A DNA stretch of 42,536 bases from Acholeplasmataceae bacterium (GCA_018399615.1 JAGYNT010000003.1:1-42536), one strand, 5' to 3'; shown: positions 29,450-40,237, numbered from the stretch's first letter. Notes: generated by a model not told the origin, from the sequence alone. Made by a program: numbers and translations.

Positions 29450-30942
29450 GAATCATTTTCATCGCGGCGGTCATACTCGCCTTTCTTACGGGACTCTACG
29501 CATCGCGCATCGTCGTGATCAACCCGACCGAGGGGGGAGAAGATCTTTTTTCATATATCAACGAGCGTTTCGACGAATATTACTACTACGACATCGATGA
29601 TCAGAATCGAAACGAGGCATTCGTTGCCCAGATGGAAGCGATCATCGACGCCTATGCGGACGCCAACAACGACCCCTATACGAGACTTTCACGGACACCC
29701 GTCGGTATCGCACCGGGTGACGCCGAGCGGTTTGTGGGTCTGGGCATCAACTATCAGCAGGAAGGAAACGATCTGCGCGTGCACTACGTGCAGCACGGCA
29801 GTCAGGCATTCAACAATCTCTATCCGAACGACCTGATCGTCGGTGTCGAACGGGAAGGCGAAGACGTCTTTTTCGATACGCTTCGAAGCCATCAGGACGC
29901 GTTGGACCACATCCGGGCCGAGGAAGGCGAAACGCGGACGTTGCTCGTCCGAGATCCCGATCAGACGATGCATCGCGTCCGGATCGAATTCCGGGAAATT
30001 CTGACACCGACCGCCTATTCGACGGATCTGGGATCCGATGAACTGGGCTATATCCGGATCACGCAGTTCTCCGCTTACCGTGAAAACGTCACGGCCGGGA
30101 CGAACACCGTCTTCGCCGATGTCCTTTTGGAACTCGAACAGGGGAAATTCATGGAGGATACGGAAAACAAAACGCTCATCATCGACCTGAGAGACAATCC
30201 CGGTGGCGCGCTCACCGCGCTTCACAATCTCGAAGTGAAGGGTTTGTTGCCGGGGATCATTCAACAACTCTTCGTCAAGGACATCGAACGCCCGGTATTC
30301 GAGATGATCGACAAAAACGATGCGAACCGAACATTTCTTGGCGGACTGACATCCGCCAAAGCTTATGACATCGTCGCCCTTGTCAACGAGAACACCGCAT
30401 CCGCCGCCGAAGTGCTCGCCGCCGGACTGAGGGAATATGCCGGATATGAACTCTACGGGACGCCCACGTTCGGCAAGGGTGTCTATCAGAATACCCTATC
30501 GCTCAATGAGATCGACGGTGTAGAGTACGCTCTCGTCTACACCGAAGGCGAGTGGTTCTATGGCGACAGACAGAATGTCTCTTCCGATCCGCTTGAGGTC
30601 AACCTCATCGAGCAGAGCGGTTTTCATACGTTGCCTCTCCCCTTTTACGAGGGTTATCTCGCATTCGATTCGGTTTTGCCGGGTCTGGGAACCTATCAGG
30701 CGTTTTTGAATGTCTATTACGACTTGGAGGGTGACGATGCCCTCCGCGTGGACGGCTATTTCGATCGGGCGACCGAGGAGGCCTTTAAACGCTATCAGGG
30801 CGACCTCGGGCTTGACGTGACCGGGGCGTTGGACCGGATGACGGCGATGAGCATCCACGATGTCTATCTTGAGAAAACGAACGATCCCGCTGCCGATGTC
30901 CAGTTGCAGGCGCTGATCGACCACTTGCTCGACGCGTCATGA
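29431..30942 (+). CDS. S41 family C-terminal processing peptidase with PDZ-like and peptidoglycan-binding-like domains
   Basis: LIIDLRDNPGGALTAL, NENTASAAEVLAAGLREY (catalytic Ser), GTPTFGKGVYQ (catalytic Lys), C-terminal RVDGYFDRATEEAFKRYQGDLGLDVTGALD. Confidence 0.9.
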   Translation: MAGKRLGIIFIAAVILAFLTGLYASRIVVINPTEGGEDLFSYINERFDEYYYYDIDDQNRNEAFVAQMEAIIDAYADANNDPYTRLSRTPVGIAPGDAERFVGLGINYQQEGNDLRVHYVQHGSQAFNNLYPNDLIVGVEREGEDVFFDTLRSHQDALDHIRAEEGETRTLLVRDPDQTMHRVRIEFREILTPTAYSTDLGSDELGYIRITQFSAYRENVTAGTNTVFADVLLELEQGKFMEDTENKTLIIDLRDNPGGALTALHNLEVKGLLPGIIQQLFVKDIERPVFEMIDKNDANRTFLGGLTSAKAYDIVALVNENTASAAEVLAAGLREYAGYELYGTPTFGKGVYQNTLSLNEIDGVEYALVYTEGEWFYGDRQNVSSDPLEVNLIEQSGFHTLPLPFYEGYLAFDSVLPGLGTYQAFLNVYYDLEGDDALRVDGYFDRATEEAFKRYQGDLGLDVTGALDRMTAMSIHDVYLEKTNDPAADVQLQALIDHLLDAS

Positions 30943-31685
30943 AAAGGGTTGAAAGCATCCTTGTCAAGGACAGGAAAAGGCATGTCGTCATCGACGGCAG
31001 TGCATATCCGATCGAATTCGAGCTGATCGGGAAATACCGGCTTCGACCGGGCAGGGAGCTGAGCGACGGCGAACTTTTCGAACTGCTCGGCGAAAACGAA
31101 CGCGTCCTATACGACAAGCTCGCCATCCGTCGTCTGAAAAGCATGCGGACGGAATACGAACTCGCTTCCTATCTTGAGAACAAGGGCGCTTCGAAAAAGC
31201 TTGTCCGTGAACTCATGGACATCTATCGGACAAAGAAGTACGTCGATGATGACGCCTACGCATCCTATTATGTCGAAACCAGGAAACGTAGCGAAGGACC
31301 GCGCAAGATCGAAGAAAAACTCAAGGAAAAGGGTGTTTCCTCGGTCATAATCGAGAAAGTTCTGAACTATGACAGTTACGAGATCGTCTTTGATCTGATC
31401 AAAAAGCGGATCGAGACCAATCGTACGAAAAACAGAAAGAAACTCGTTTTGAGTCTGAAGACGCATTTCGTCGGCAAGGGCTTTTCTTTGGAAGTCGTCG
31501 ATGACGCGATCCGGCATGCGCTTCGCTACTACGCCGCCGATGAACAAGCCTTGTTGAAAAAGGATTATGAGAAGTTGGTTGTCGCTTACGAGAAAAAAAT
31601 GGATCGAGCGACGCTCGAACCATTCATCAGACAAAAACTCTATCAGAAAGGATACGCGTACGAGGACATCAAAAAGTTATTCTGA
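30939..31685 (+). CDS. recX: regulatory protein RecX
   Basis: RTEYELASYLENKGASKKLVRELMDIYRTKKYVDDDAYASYYVETR...GPRKIEEKLKEKGV; ATGA overlap with S41 gene. Confidence 0.85.
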   Translation: MKRVESILVKDRKRHVVIDGSAYPIEFELIGKYRLRPGRELSDGELFELLGENERVLYDKLAIRRLKSMRTEYELASYLENKGASKKLVRELMDIYRTKKYVDDDAYASYYVETRKRSEGPRKIEEKLKEKGVSSVIIEKVLNYDSYEIVFDLIKKRIETNRTKNRKKLVLSLKTHFVGKGFSLEVVDDAIRHALRYYAADEQALLKKDYEKLVVAYEKKMDRATLEPFIRQKLYQKGYAYEDIKKLF

Positions 31686-34040
31686 TGTCCTTTTTCGATA
31701 GGATTTCAAAGCTTTCAGATAGCGTCTGTTAAGCAGGTGAATCAGCGCATCGACCACCTCATGCCTGACGTGTCCGAAGGAGACGAGACCTTTCAGGGGT
31801 AGGGACTTGATGAACGCTTCGGTCATTTTCCGTTCGGCCGGATCGCTAATCGTTGAAAGCTCTTTTTTCATGATCCGGTTCAAAATGATTTTTCCGATCA
31901 GGCGGTAGGACAGATCGGAAAGCGGGGATGTGCGCGTATAGGGAAAGATACCCACGTCCTTTTTCAGTCGCGTCCCGTATAGAGATTCGAAGTCCTCGTC
32001 GGTCGGAAGAAACAGAGCGTCGATCGCATCGTAGGGTGACTCGACTTTCGGACGTGTTACGCCCTCGATCAAAACCTGACCTTGAAGCCTTATGTCTTCG
32101 GAAGAGGCACCGACCAGTAGGTCGTATGTCCCGCCTTCTTTGACGAAACGACGGTCCTTGACGTCGTAGTATTCGAACGACCTTCGGTCGAGTTCGATCG
32201 TGACCTCTTCGGCTTCGTTCGGTGCGATTTCGATTTTGGAAAATCCGCGTAAAACGACCTTCGGTCGATAGACGGAAGAGTCGGCTTTCGCGACGTAGAT
32301 CTGAACGACTTCCTTGCCGGTTCTGATCCCTTCGTTTCGGATCGTGCAGGACACGGTTACCCGATCATGATCGGATTCGATCCTGAGATTTTCATAGTTG
32401 AACGTGGTATAGCTGAGCCCGTATCCGAAGGGAAACAGCGGTTTCAAAGCGACGGAACGGACGTAACGATAACCGACGTATAAGCCTTCTTTGTAGATGA
32501 CGCGTCTTGTGCCGGGAAAAAAGTGGTCGGAAAGCAGTTCGAGGTGGTTGTTTGGAAACGTTTCGGCGAGTTTGCCGGAAGGGTTGGTCTTGCCGTAGAT
32601 CAGATCGAGGATGGCACCGGCTTGTCCCTGACCGCCGAGATAGCACTCGAAGACCGCGTTGACGCGATCAAGCCAAGGCATGGTGACGGGGGCGCCATTC
32701 GAAAGGAAGACGACGACATGGTCGTGGTTCAGGGCGAGCGCTTCGATCAGTCGGTTCTGTGTCTCGGGAAGGTCCAGTGTGTCCCGGTCGTATCCTTCGG
32801 CTTCGTCGATGTCGAAAAGTCCGGCGAAAACCAGGGCGACCTCGTGCTTTTTCGCGCATTGGACGGCGCGGGTGATCATCGTTTCATCGACATCCTTCCG
32901 ATTAAGACGATACCCTTGTTCATAGGACATCTCGACATCGGGATATTCCCGCTTCAAGACGTCGAGAAAGGATTCGAGACGGGTCGGTTCGACCCGTGAA
33001 CTGCCACCGCCCTGATAGCGCGGGTGTTTCGCGAAAGCGCCAATCACGGCGAGATCTTTATTCGGGTCGAGCGGCAGGATGCCGTCGTTTTTCAGCAAGA
33101 CCATCGAATCGGCGGCGACTTCTCGGGCAAAGGCGTGGTGTCGATCGGGATCGAATGTCTTCGTCTTTTGATCTTTGCGCGTCTTTTCGATGAGTTCGAG
33201 GATGCGTCGAACCGTATCATTCAGGACGCTTTCGTCGAGGTCCCCGTTTTGGACGGCTTCGACGATTTTTTGATCGTTGATGCCTTTGCTCGAAGGCATT
33301 TCGAGATCCTGGGTCGCCTTGATGCCGCGCACGCGATCGTTGATTCCTCCCCAATCGGTAACGGTTGTGCCGGGATAGTTCCATGCGTCCCGCAAGATAT
33401 GTTTGAGCAGTTTCTCGTTTTCGGACGCGTAATCGCCGTTGATCCTGTTATAGGCGGTCATGATCGTCCACGGATTCGACTTCTTGATCGCGATTTCGAA
33501 CGCCTCGAGATAGAGTTCATGCATCGTACGTTCATCGACGATCGTGTCGACGAACATTCTCGACGTTTCCTGATTGTTGCAGGCATAGTGCTTGAGAGAA
33601 GCTCCGACCCGCTCTTTTTGCAGTCCCGTGACCATCGCGGCCGCCGCGTGTCCCGAAAGATAGGGGTCCTCGCTGAAATATTCGAAGTTTCGACCACCGA
33701 AAGGGTGTCTCTTCAAATTCGTTCCCGGCCCCAAAACGACATCGATGTTCTTGGATTTCGCTTCGATCGCGAGATGCCTGCCGACTTCTTCGATCCGTTT
33801 CAGATCCCACGTCGAGGCGAGATTCACCGCGGGCGGATAGCAGGTCGCCGGTTCGCTTTCCCTGATTCCGACATCATCCATCGATCCCGCATGCTTCCGA
33901 AGACCGTGGGGACCGTCGGTCATCAGTATGCTCGGGATACCGAGACGTTCGATCGGTTTGGTATGCCATACATCCTGTCCCGAACAGAGTGACGCTTTCT
34001 CTTCGAGCGTCATCTTTTCAATCGTTTTGTCGATATCCAT
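31677..34040 (-). CDS. glycoside hydrolase family 3 (beta-glucosidase-like)
   Basis: PSILMTDGPHGLRKH, ASLKHYACNNQET, TTVTDWGGINDR (nucleophile Asp), C-terminal FnIII-like domain. Confidence 0.93.
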   Translation of the reverse strand: MDIDKTIEKMTLEEKASLCSGQDVWHTKPIERLGIPSILMTDGPHGLRKHAGSMDDVGIRESEPATCYPPAVNLASTWDLKRIEEVGRHLAIEAKSKNIDVVLGPGTNLKRHPFGGRNFEYFSEDPYLSGHAAAAMVTGLQKERVGASLKHYACNNQETSRMFVDTIVDERTMHELYLEAFEIAIKKSNPWTIMTAYNRINGDYASENEKLLKHILRDAWNYPGTTVTDWGGINDRVRGIKATQDLEMPSSKGINDQKIVEAVQNGDLDESVLNDTVRRILELIEKTRKDQKTKTFDPDRHHAFAREVAADSMVLLKNDGILPLDPNKDLAVIGAFAKHPRYQGGGSSRVEPTRLESFLDVLKREYPDVEMSYEQGYRLNRKDVDETMITRAVQCAKKHEVALVFAGLFDIDEAEGYDRDTLDLPETQNRLIEALALNHDHVVVFLSNGAPVTMPWLDRVNAVFECYLGGQGQAGAILDLIYGKTNPSGKLAETFPNNHLELLSDHFFPGTRRVIYKEGLYVGYRYVRSVALKPLFPFGYGLSYTTFNYENLRIESDHDRVTVSCTIRNEGIRTGKEVVQIYVAKADSSVYRPKVVLRGFSKIEIAPNEAEEVTIELDRRSFEYYDVKDRRFVKEGGTYDLLVGASSEDIRLQGQVLIEGVTRPKVESPYDAIDALFLPTDEDFESLYGTRLKKDVGIFPYTRTSPLSDLSYRLIGKIILNRIMKKELSTISDPAERKMTEAFIKSLPLKGLVSFGHVRHEVVDALIHLLNRRYLKALKSYRKRTSE

Positions 34041-34134
34041 GTCGTTCTCCTTTTGAATCGTTCTTAGGTTTCAGTTATACTTTACTAGAGAATGTTCCAT
34101 TTCGCAAGTTTGAAAAAAAATATCCGAAAAGTAC

Positions 34135-34176
34135 TTTACCTGTCGTAGTAAGTGTGATATACTGAGATTACTACGA
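34135..34176 (+). promoter_or_regulatory. PadR gene promoter overlapped by 9-bp inverted repeat (candidate operator)
   Basis: TTTACC (34135-34140), 17 nt, TATACT (34158-34163); TCGTAGTAA (34143-34151) / TTACTACGA (34168-34176) flank the -10. Confidence 0.65.
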
Positions 34177-34198
34177 TAGATAGAGTAGAGGTGAGTCG

Positions 34199-34516
34199 AT
34201 GATCAGCAGTGATATCATACGTGGTTACAACGACACGATCATACTGTCGATTCTCGTTTCCGGTCCGTCCTACGGATATGAGATATCGAAAACGATCAAA
34301 GAGCGTTCCGATGGGAAATACGTCATCAAGGAGACGACGCTTTATTCCGCTTTCAACCGGCTTCAGAAAAACGGATACGTCCATCCCTTCCACGCCGAGG
34401 ACAAGTCTTTGAAAAGACGTACCTATTTTTCGATCACACCACAGGGAGAAGCGTTTTTGCAAGAAAAGAAAAAGGAATGGCGGACGACGCAGGAAGTCGT
34501 CAACACATTCATATAA
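34199..34516 (+). CDS. PadR family transcriptional regulator
   Basis: DTIILSILVSGPSYGYEISKTIKERSDGKYVIKETTLYSAFNRLQKNGYV. Confidence 0.92.
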   Translation: MISSDIIRGYNDTIILSILVSGPSYGYEISKTIKERSDGKYVIKETTLYSAFNRLQKNGYVHPFHAEDKSLKRRTYFSITPQGEAFLQEKKKEWRTTQEVVNTFI

Positions 34517-34530
34517 TATAGGAGGAAGCA

Positions 34531-35484
34531 ATGCATACGATTCGCACGTTTTTGGAAAATCTGTTCAGTACGCTCCCGAAACGGGAAGACGTGCTGAAGG
34601 CCAAGGAAGAACTCTTTGAGATCATGGTCGAGAAGTATGAGGAGCACAAGTCGGCGGGCAAAACCGAGAACGAGGCGATCGGCCTCGTCATCTCGGATTT
34701 CGGCAATATCGACGAACTGCTCGAGGAACTCGGAATCGAGTCGAAGGAAGAGGACGACATCCCCGTCATAGACAAGCATCAGTGTGATGAGATGATCGAA
34801 GCCAAACGGATCTACGGTCGTTTCATCGGTCTCGGAGTCTTTCTGATTCTGTTCGGCATCGCCGTTTCCGCGAGCATGAAAGACATTTTGTCTCTGGTCG
34901 GCATTTCCGATCACAGTGAGCTCATGCGGGCACTCTTCTTTTTCCTTATGGTTTTCATCGCCGTCGGTCTCTTCGTCTTTTCCGGTTTGAGCCTGTCGAA
35001 TACGAACAAGCCGTTCGAAAGCGACTTCAAGCTCGACCAACGCGCCAGGGATGCCATGGAACAGGGAATCGCCACGTATCAGCGGACCTATCAGATCGGT
35101 GTTTTCATCGGTGTCATGACGATCGTTTCCTCCGTTTTCTTTTTCGTGGCGAGCGGCTATGTCGACCAGGCGGAATCCGTTCTGGCTTCGATCGGTTTCG
35201 TCGTGGTCGGACTCGGGGTTTACCGCCTCGTTGCCAACGGCGTTCCCATGGGCGGATACAATCAGGCGTTGAAGCGAGGAGACTATTCCGACGCCGGCAA
35301 AGAGAAAGATCGTGTCATCGACATCGTCGCCGGGATTGTCTTTCCCCTGGCCGTCATCGTCTATCTGTTGACCAGTTTTCTGACCGGAAGATGGGATATC
35401 ACGTGGATCATATGGCCGGTCGTCGGGATCGGTTTCGGCATATTCGCCGCGACATACGAAGAAATCAAAAAGAACAGAAAATAG
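34531..35484 (+). CDS. HAAS-domain/DUF1700-type membrane protein
   Basis: N-terminal FLENLFSTLPKREDVLKAKEELFEIMVEKYEEHKSAGKTENEAIGLVISDFGNIDELLEELG, multiple TMs; PadR neighbour. Confidence 0.8.
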   Translation: MHTIRTFLENLFSTLPKREDVLKAKEELFEIMVEKYEEHKSAGKTENEAIGLVISDFGNIDELLEELGIESKEEDDIPVIDKHQCDEMIEAKRIYGRFIGLGVFLILFGIAVSASMKDILSLVGISDHSELMRALFFFLMVFIAVGLFVFSGLSLSNTNKPFESDFKLDQRARDAMEQGIATYQRTYQIGVFIGVMTIVSSVFFFVASGYVDQAESVLASIGFVVVGLGVYRLVANGVPMGGYNQALKRGDYSDAGKEKDRVIDIVAGIVFPLAVIVYLLTSFLTGRWDITWIIWPVVGIGFGIFAATYEEIKKNRK

Positions 35485-35505
35485 GATCTTGGAGGTGCTC
35501 TTCAC

Positions 35506-36990
35506 ATGAAACATTGGAAAAACGGAATCATCCATACCATGAGAAAGCAGGGTGAATGCGTTTCGGAGATGATCACGGACAAAGGTATCGTGAAAGAACT
35601 CGGGGAAAACCTTCATCCGGATGAAACATGCGAGGCAATCGACCTCAAGGGGACTCACGTATACCCGGGGTTCGTCGACGCGCATCTGCATCTTCTCGGA
35701 TACGGACAGATGCTCACCAGGCCGAATTTGAAACTGGAGAGAAACCGCGTTCGCGTCCTTCGTTTCATCGAGGAACAGTTCAAGGGCGAACCGCTTTTCA
35801 TCGAAGGCTATTTCGACATCGGTCTCGAAGCGTTCGACCTCAATGCCATCAGTCTGGAACAACCGATTCTGCTCAGACACAACGATTACCACAGCGTAAC
35901 CGTCAACCAGGTCATACTCGATCGCATCGATGCGTCGGATACGACCGGTATTCTGACGGAAGAAGAGGCGGAAAAAGCGATCAAGGCGATGCACATGCAT
36001 ACGAAAGAACGCCTTTCCTACATGCTCGAAACCGCGATTGACGACCTCTACGCCTACGGGATTACCGGAGGGCACAGCGACGATCTCGCCTATTACAACG
36101 GGTTCGAAGAGACGCTTGGCATCTTTTCGGATGTCCTTTCGAAAAAGGCGTTTCGCGCACACCTTCTCGTCCATCACGAGGTGTTGGACGATTATGAACG
36201 TTTCTTGAAGAAACCGTGGAAGAAAAACGCCTTCCTCGAACTCGGAGCGGTCAAAGTGTTCTATGACGGAACGTTTTCCTCGAAGACCGCGCTCATGCAC
36301 GAACCGTATCTCGGCACACGATCGAAGGGCTTGAAAATCTTTTTTGACCAGGCATTCGAAGATCTGATCAAACGCGTCCGTTCCTTGAATCTGACGCTCG
36401 CGATTCACGTGATCGGCGATCGGGGACTCGATGAAATCGTCGAATGGCTCAGACGATATCCGCCGAAAGAAGGACAAAGAGATCGCATCATTCACGCCTC
36501 GATGGCGACACTTGACGCCATCGAAAAACTTTCCGATATGCCGGTGACACTCGATGTTCAACCGCAGTTTCTTTCAAGCGACCTGCCCTGGGCACTCGAT
36601 CTTTTCGGCAAGCCACCGCAAAAAGTCTATCCGTGGAAGTCTTATCTTGAACAGGGGATCATCTGTTCGGGCAGCAGTGACGCGCCCGTCGAGGAGCCCG
36701 ATCCGCTGCTCGGCATGCACGCCGCGATCACGCGCATCTCGAAACACGATCATTCGTGTTATTATAAGGATGAGAAGATTTCAGCCTATCAGGCGATCGA
36801 ACTCTATACGCGATATGCCAATGCGCAGACGAAGGATGCCCTTAAGGGAATCATCGACCTCGGATATGTCGCCGATTTCACGATTACGAGCGAAAACCTC
36901 GAAGAGGTCGAATGCGACGCTTTGAACAGACGACTCGTGATCGGTACGGTCATTGATGAGACGTTCGTCTACGATCGCCTGCCACGGTAG
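35506..36990 (+). CDS. amidohydrolase family protein (YtcJ-like)
   Basis: VYPGFVDAHLHLLGYGQML, LAIHVIGDRGLDEIVEWL, CSGSSDAPVEEPDPLLGMHAAITR. Confidence 0.88.
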   Translation: MKHWKNGIIHTMRKQGECVSEMITDKGIVKELGENLHPDETCEAIDLKGTHVYPGFVDAHLHLLGYGQMLTRPNLKLERNRVRVLRFIEEQFKGEPLFIEGYFDIGLEAFDLNAISLEQPILLRHNDYHSVTVNQVILDRIDASDTTGILTEEEAEKAIKAMHMHTKERLSYMLETAIDDLYAYGITGGHSDDLAYYNGFEETLGIFSDVLSKKAFRAHLLVHHEVLDDYERFLKKPWKKNAFLELGAVKVFYDGTFSSKTALMHEPYLGTRSKGLKIFFDQAFEDLIKRVRSLNLTLAIHVIGDRGLDEIVEWLRRYPPKEGQRDRIIHASMATLDAIEKLSDMPVTLDVQPQFLSSDLPWALDLFGKPPQKVYPWKSYLEQGIICSGSSDAPVEEPDPLLGMHAAITRISKHDHSCYYKDEKISAYQAIELYTRYANAQTKDALKGIIDLGYVADFTITSENLEEVECDALNRRLVIGTVIDETFVYDRLPR

Positions 36991-37046
36991 GAAAAAAGGG
37001 ATTCACTTTCTTGCATGAAACATGAATCAGGACAGGAGACTTGAAC

Positions 37047-39358
37047 ATGCTGACTCTCAAAGCAATCAATCGAACGTATCAAGTCGGCAAGCGACGCGTC
37101 ACCGCGCTCGACTCCATCGATCTTTCGTTTGAAAACGTCGGGTTCGTATCGATTCTCGGGCCATCGGGGTGCGGGAAGACGACCCTTCTCAACATCATCG
37201 GCGGACTCGATCGTTACACGACGGGCGAACTCTTGATCGATTCGGTTTCAACCGTCGATTATGACGAACACGACTGGGATGCCTACCGCAATCACCGAGT
37301 CGGTTTCGTCTTTCAGAACTACAATCTGATCACGCACATCACCGTCTTGCAGAATGTCGAACTCGCCCTGTCCTTATCCGGTGTCGCGAAAAGCGAAACC
37401 AGACGACAGGCCATGCGGGTCCTGGACGACGTCGGGTTGACCGAACACTGCCACAAGAAACCCAATCAACTCTCCGGTGGCGAACAACAGCGCGTGGCCA
37501 TCGCCCGCGCGCTGGCAAACGATCCGGACATCATTCTGGCCGATGAACCGACCGGAGCGATCGACAGCAGGACCAGTGCGCGGATCATGGACATTCTCAA
37601 AGCCGTATCGAAATCGCGGCTGGTCATCATGGTGACGCACAATGAATCGATCGCCAAGACGTATAGCGACCGGATCATCCGTTTGCTCGACGGTCGTGTG
37701 CAAAGCGATGACCGGGCAGTTGAAGAAGACAGGACCAGACGCCAGATCGCACCCTTGAAAACGGCGATGTCCCACGTGACCGCGCTCGCACTCAGCATGA
37801 ACAATCTTTGGACGAAAAAGATCCGGACGATCATGACTTCCGTTGCCGGAAGCATCGGGATCATCGGTGTCGCGCTCGTCATTTCGCTCGTCTACGGTTT
37901 TCAATCCTATGTCGACCAGGCACAGAAGGATCTGCTCGCCGGCATTCCCATCCAGATCGACCGGATCGCCTATGTCGAAAACAGATCTTTGGACGATTCC
38001 CTGTCGACCGAGATCGAACTTCCCCCCCGGTTTCCCGACGATGAGACCGTGACGCCCTATGTACCGGTGACCCGATACAGTCCCACAACGCACGTCAACA
38101 CGCTCACAAAGAACTATCTCGATTACCTTGACGGACTCGATTCCACGCTCTATGAGGATATGACTAGACCGCTACTCCGTCAGGCCGACGTTCTTGAAGG
38201 ATACGTCCGCAAGGCATCATCGGATCCACCAACGCCTTTCGAATCCGTGAGCTCGCCGTCGACGATCCGGCGTATATCGGAGAACAATATGATATTTTGC
38301 GGGGGCGTCTGCCAAAGAGGATCCCTTGAGACCGTCATCGTCATCAACAGTCGAAACCAATTGCTCGATACGATGCTGAGCGCGCTCGGATATCCGGGGG
38401 ATGACGTCGAAGTGACCTTCGACGAGTTGCTCGATACGACGTTCGTTCTCCCCGATTTGGACGACACTATGTTTCAATGATACGAACGGGCTGTTTGAAA
38501 AGACCTCTCGGCCTTTTACACGAACCACAGGGCCAAAACGATCGACGTCGTCGGTATTCTCAGAATACGTCAGGATCGCCTCGAACGAAGGCCTGCTCGG
38601 TACCGGGGATCGGCTATACGTCCGCTCTGACCGAATACGTGCTCGACATGGCGGCACGTTCGAACATCGTTATTGCCCAGAGAGAGGTCTTGGAAGCGAA
38701 CACGTATGTCGATGTCATGACGGGCGCACCTCTGACCGAACGGGCCGTCCTGGAACGTCTGGCCGCCCTTGGGGCTCCCCAGATGCCCAATCGGATCACG
38801 ATCTATCCCAAGAGCTTCGAAGCGAAAGAGGACATCGCCGACTATCTGGAGCGTTACAACGACCGCTTCGATTCCCTAACGGAAACCGAAAAGATGATTT
38901 TTCACACCGATTACGGTGCGCGCATCACCGAAAGACTCGGTGAAGTCATCGCTTCGATTACGCTCGCGCTCATCGGTTTCGCCGTGATCTCACTGATCGT
39001 CTCCTCGCTTCTGATCGGGATCGTGACCTACGCCTCGGTGATCGAGCGTACCAAGGAAATCGGCATACTCAAGAGCATCGGTGCCCGGAAAAAGGACGTC
39101 CTTCGCGTCTTCAACGCCGAAGCGATGATCATCGGATTCATTGCCGGTTCGATCGGCATCGGGATCGCGCTTCTTTTGAACCCTTTGATCGATCTTTTCG
39201 TTTACCGCCTCGCCTCCGTGCGCTCGATCACGCGACTGACGCCGTGGATCGCTTTACTTTTAATTCTCGTCAGCATTGCGTTAACCTTGCTTGCCGGCCT
39301 TATTCCTGCTAAAATAGCAGCAGGTAAAGATCCTGTAGAAGCACTAAGGACGGAATGA
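37047..39358 (+). pseudogene. ABC transporter, MacB-like ATPase fused to FtsX-like permease; frameshifted between ~38.2 and 38.64 kb
   Basis: GPSGCGKTTLLNIIGG, LSGGEQQRVAIARAL, ILADEPTGAID; FtsX domain VIERTKEIGILKSIGARKKDVLRVFNAEA in ORF 38477-39358; bridging segments ELAVDDPAYIGEQYDILRGRLPK and AKTIDVVGILRI lie out of frame. Confidence 0.85.
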
Positions 39359-39362
39359 TCTG

Positions 39363-40016
39363 ATGAAAATCGAAATATGGTTCGACTATCTTTGTCCTCT
39401 GAGTTATCAAACCCACAAGAACCTCGAGTTCGTCCTCGAAAACTATCATTTCGATGATCTCGAGGTTCTCTACCGAAGCTATGAGGTCATCCCCAAATTC
39501 AATATGCACGAATCCTGCACGCTTCACGATGTCGTCAGCAAACACCACGTCCTGACACCCGAGGAAGCACGCGAACTCTTAAAGGAAATCAAGGATGTCG
39601 ACAAGGTGACCCCCGTATCCGTACACGATGCCCATCGCCTGTCGCATCTCGCGAAACACCAGGATAAGGCCTATGCTTTCAACAAACGCGTTTTCAAGGC
39701 GTTTTACGAGGACCTCCAGGATATCAGCGACACGCGCGTACTCCGTGCTCTCGCTCTTGGGGCCGGTCTCGAAGAAGACGAGGTCGATGACGTGCTCGAA
39801 TCGAGCAGATATGACCATGCCGTCGAATGCAATCGGGAGAACGCCATCATGAAAGGGATTCACGAGATTCCCCATATGCGCATCAACAGGCAGATCAGAC
39901 TGTCCGGACTGCAATCGATCAAGGACCTCATCACCTGTCTCAATCGTGCCCTCTATATCGAGAATCCGAGCGAGTATTGCGAGGGAGATAACTGTATGAG
40001 GAAGAAGACTCGATGA
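39363..40016 (+). CDS. DsbA-family (FrnE-like) thioredoxin-fold protein
   Basis: MKIEIWFDYLCPLSYQTHKNLEFVL, VSVHDAHRLSHLAKHQDKAYAFNKRVFKAFY; C-terminal CEGDNC. Confidence 0.85.
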   Translation: MKIEIWFDYLCPLSYQTHKNLEFVLENYHFDDLEVLYRSYEVIPKFNMHESCTLHDVVSKHHVLTPEEARELLKEIKDVDKVTPVSVHDAHRLSHLAKHQDKAYAFNKRVFKAFYEDLQDISDTRVLRALALGAGLEEDEVDDVLESSRYDHAVECNRENAIMKGIHEIPHMRINRQIRLSGLQSIKDLITCLNRALYIENPSEYCEGDNCMRKKTR

Positions 40017-40027
40017 GTCTTTTTTTC
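40005..40027 (+). terminator. intrinsic terminator after DsbA-like gene
   Basis: AAGACTC-GAT-GAGTCTTTTTTT. Confidence 0.85.
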
Positions 40028-40237
40028 TCGTTTTCTCAAGAGATGATGACCCTTCATCTCTTTGAGATGAAATAAAAGGACGCGTTTTCTTCACACATAT
40101 GCGAGATCGGGTGATCTTTTTCCGGGAAAAACGGTCGAATAGACGGAAAAGGGCGGAAAAACCCGTAAAACGTGATACAATATAGAGTGTTTATGGGAAC
40201 ACATATTACTTTTTCATTAAGCATAAAGGAGACATCG

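Noticed and set aside
31677-31685. recX/GH3 overlap as a regulatory antisense device
   Set aside because: Only a 9-bp convergent overlap of stop regions; ordinary compact arrangement.
32523-33992. plus-strand ORFs (158 aa and 322 aa) in the GH3 region
   Set aside because: Antisense to a complete GH3 enzyme; composition matches complement coding.
34423-36561. 712-aa minus-strand ORF
   Set aside because: Runs antisense through PadR, HAAS and amidohydrolase genes with convincing plus-strand proteins; low-complexity charged composition typical of shadow ORFs in this codon usage.
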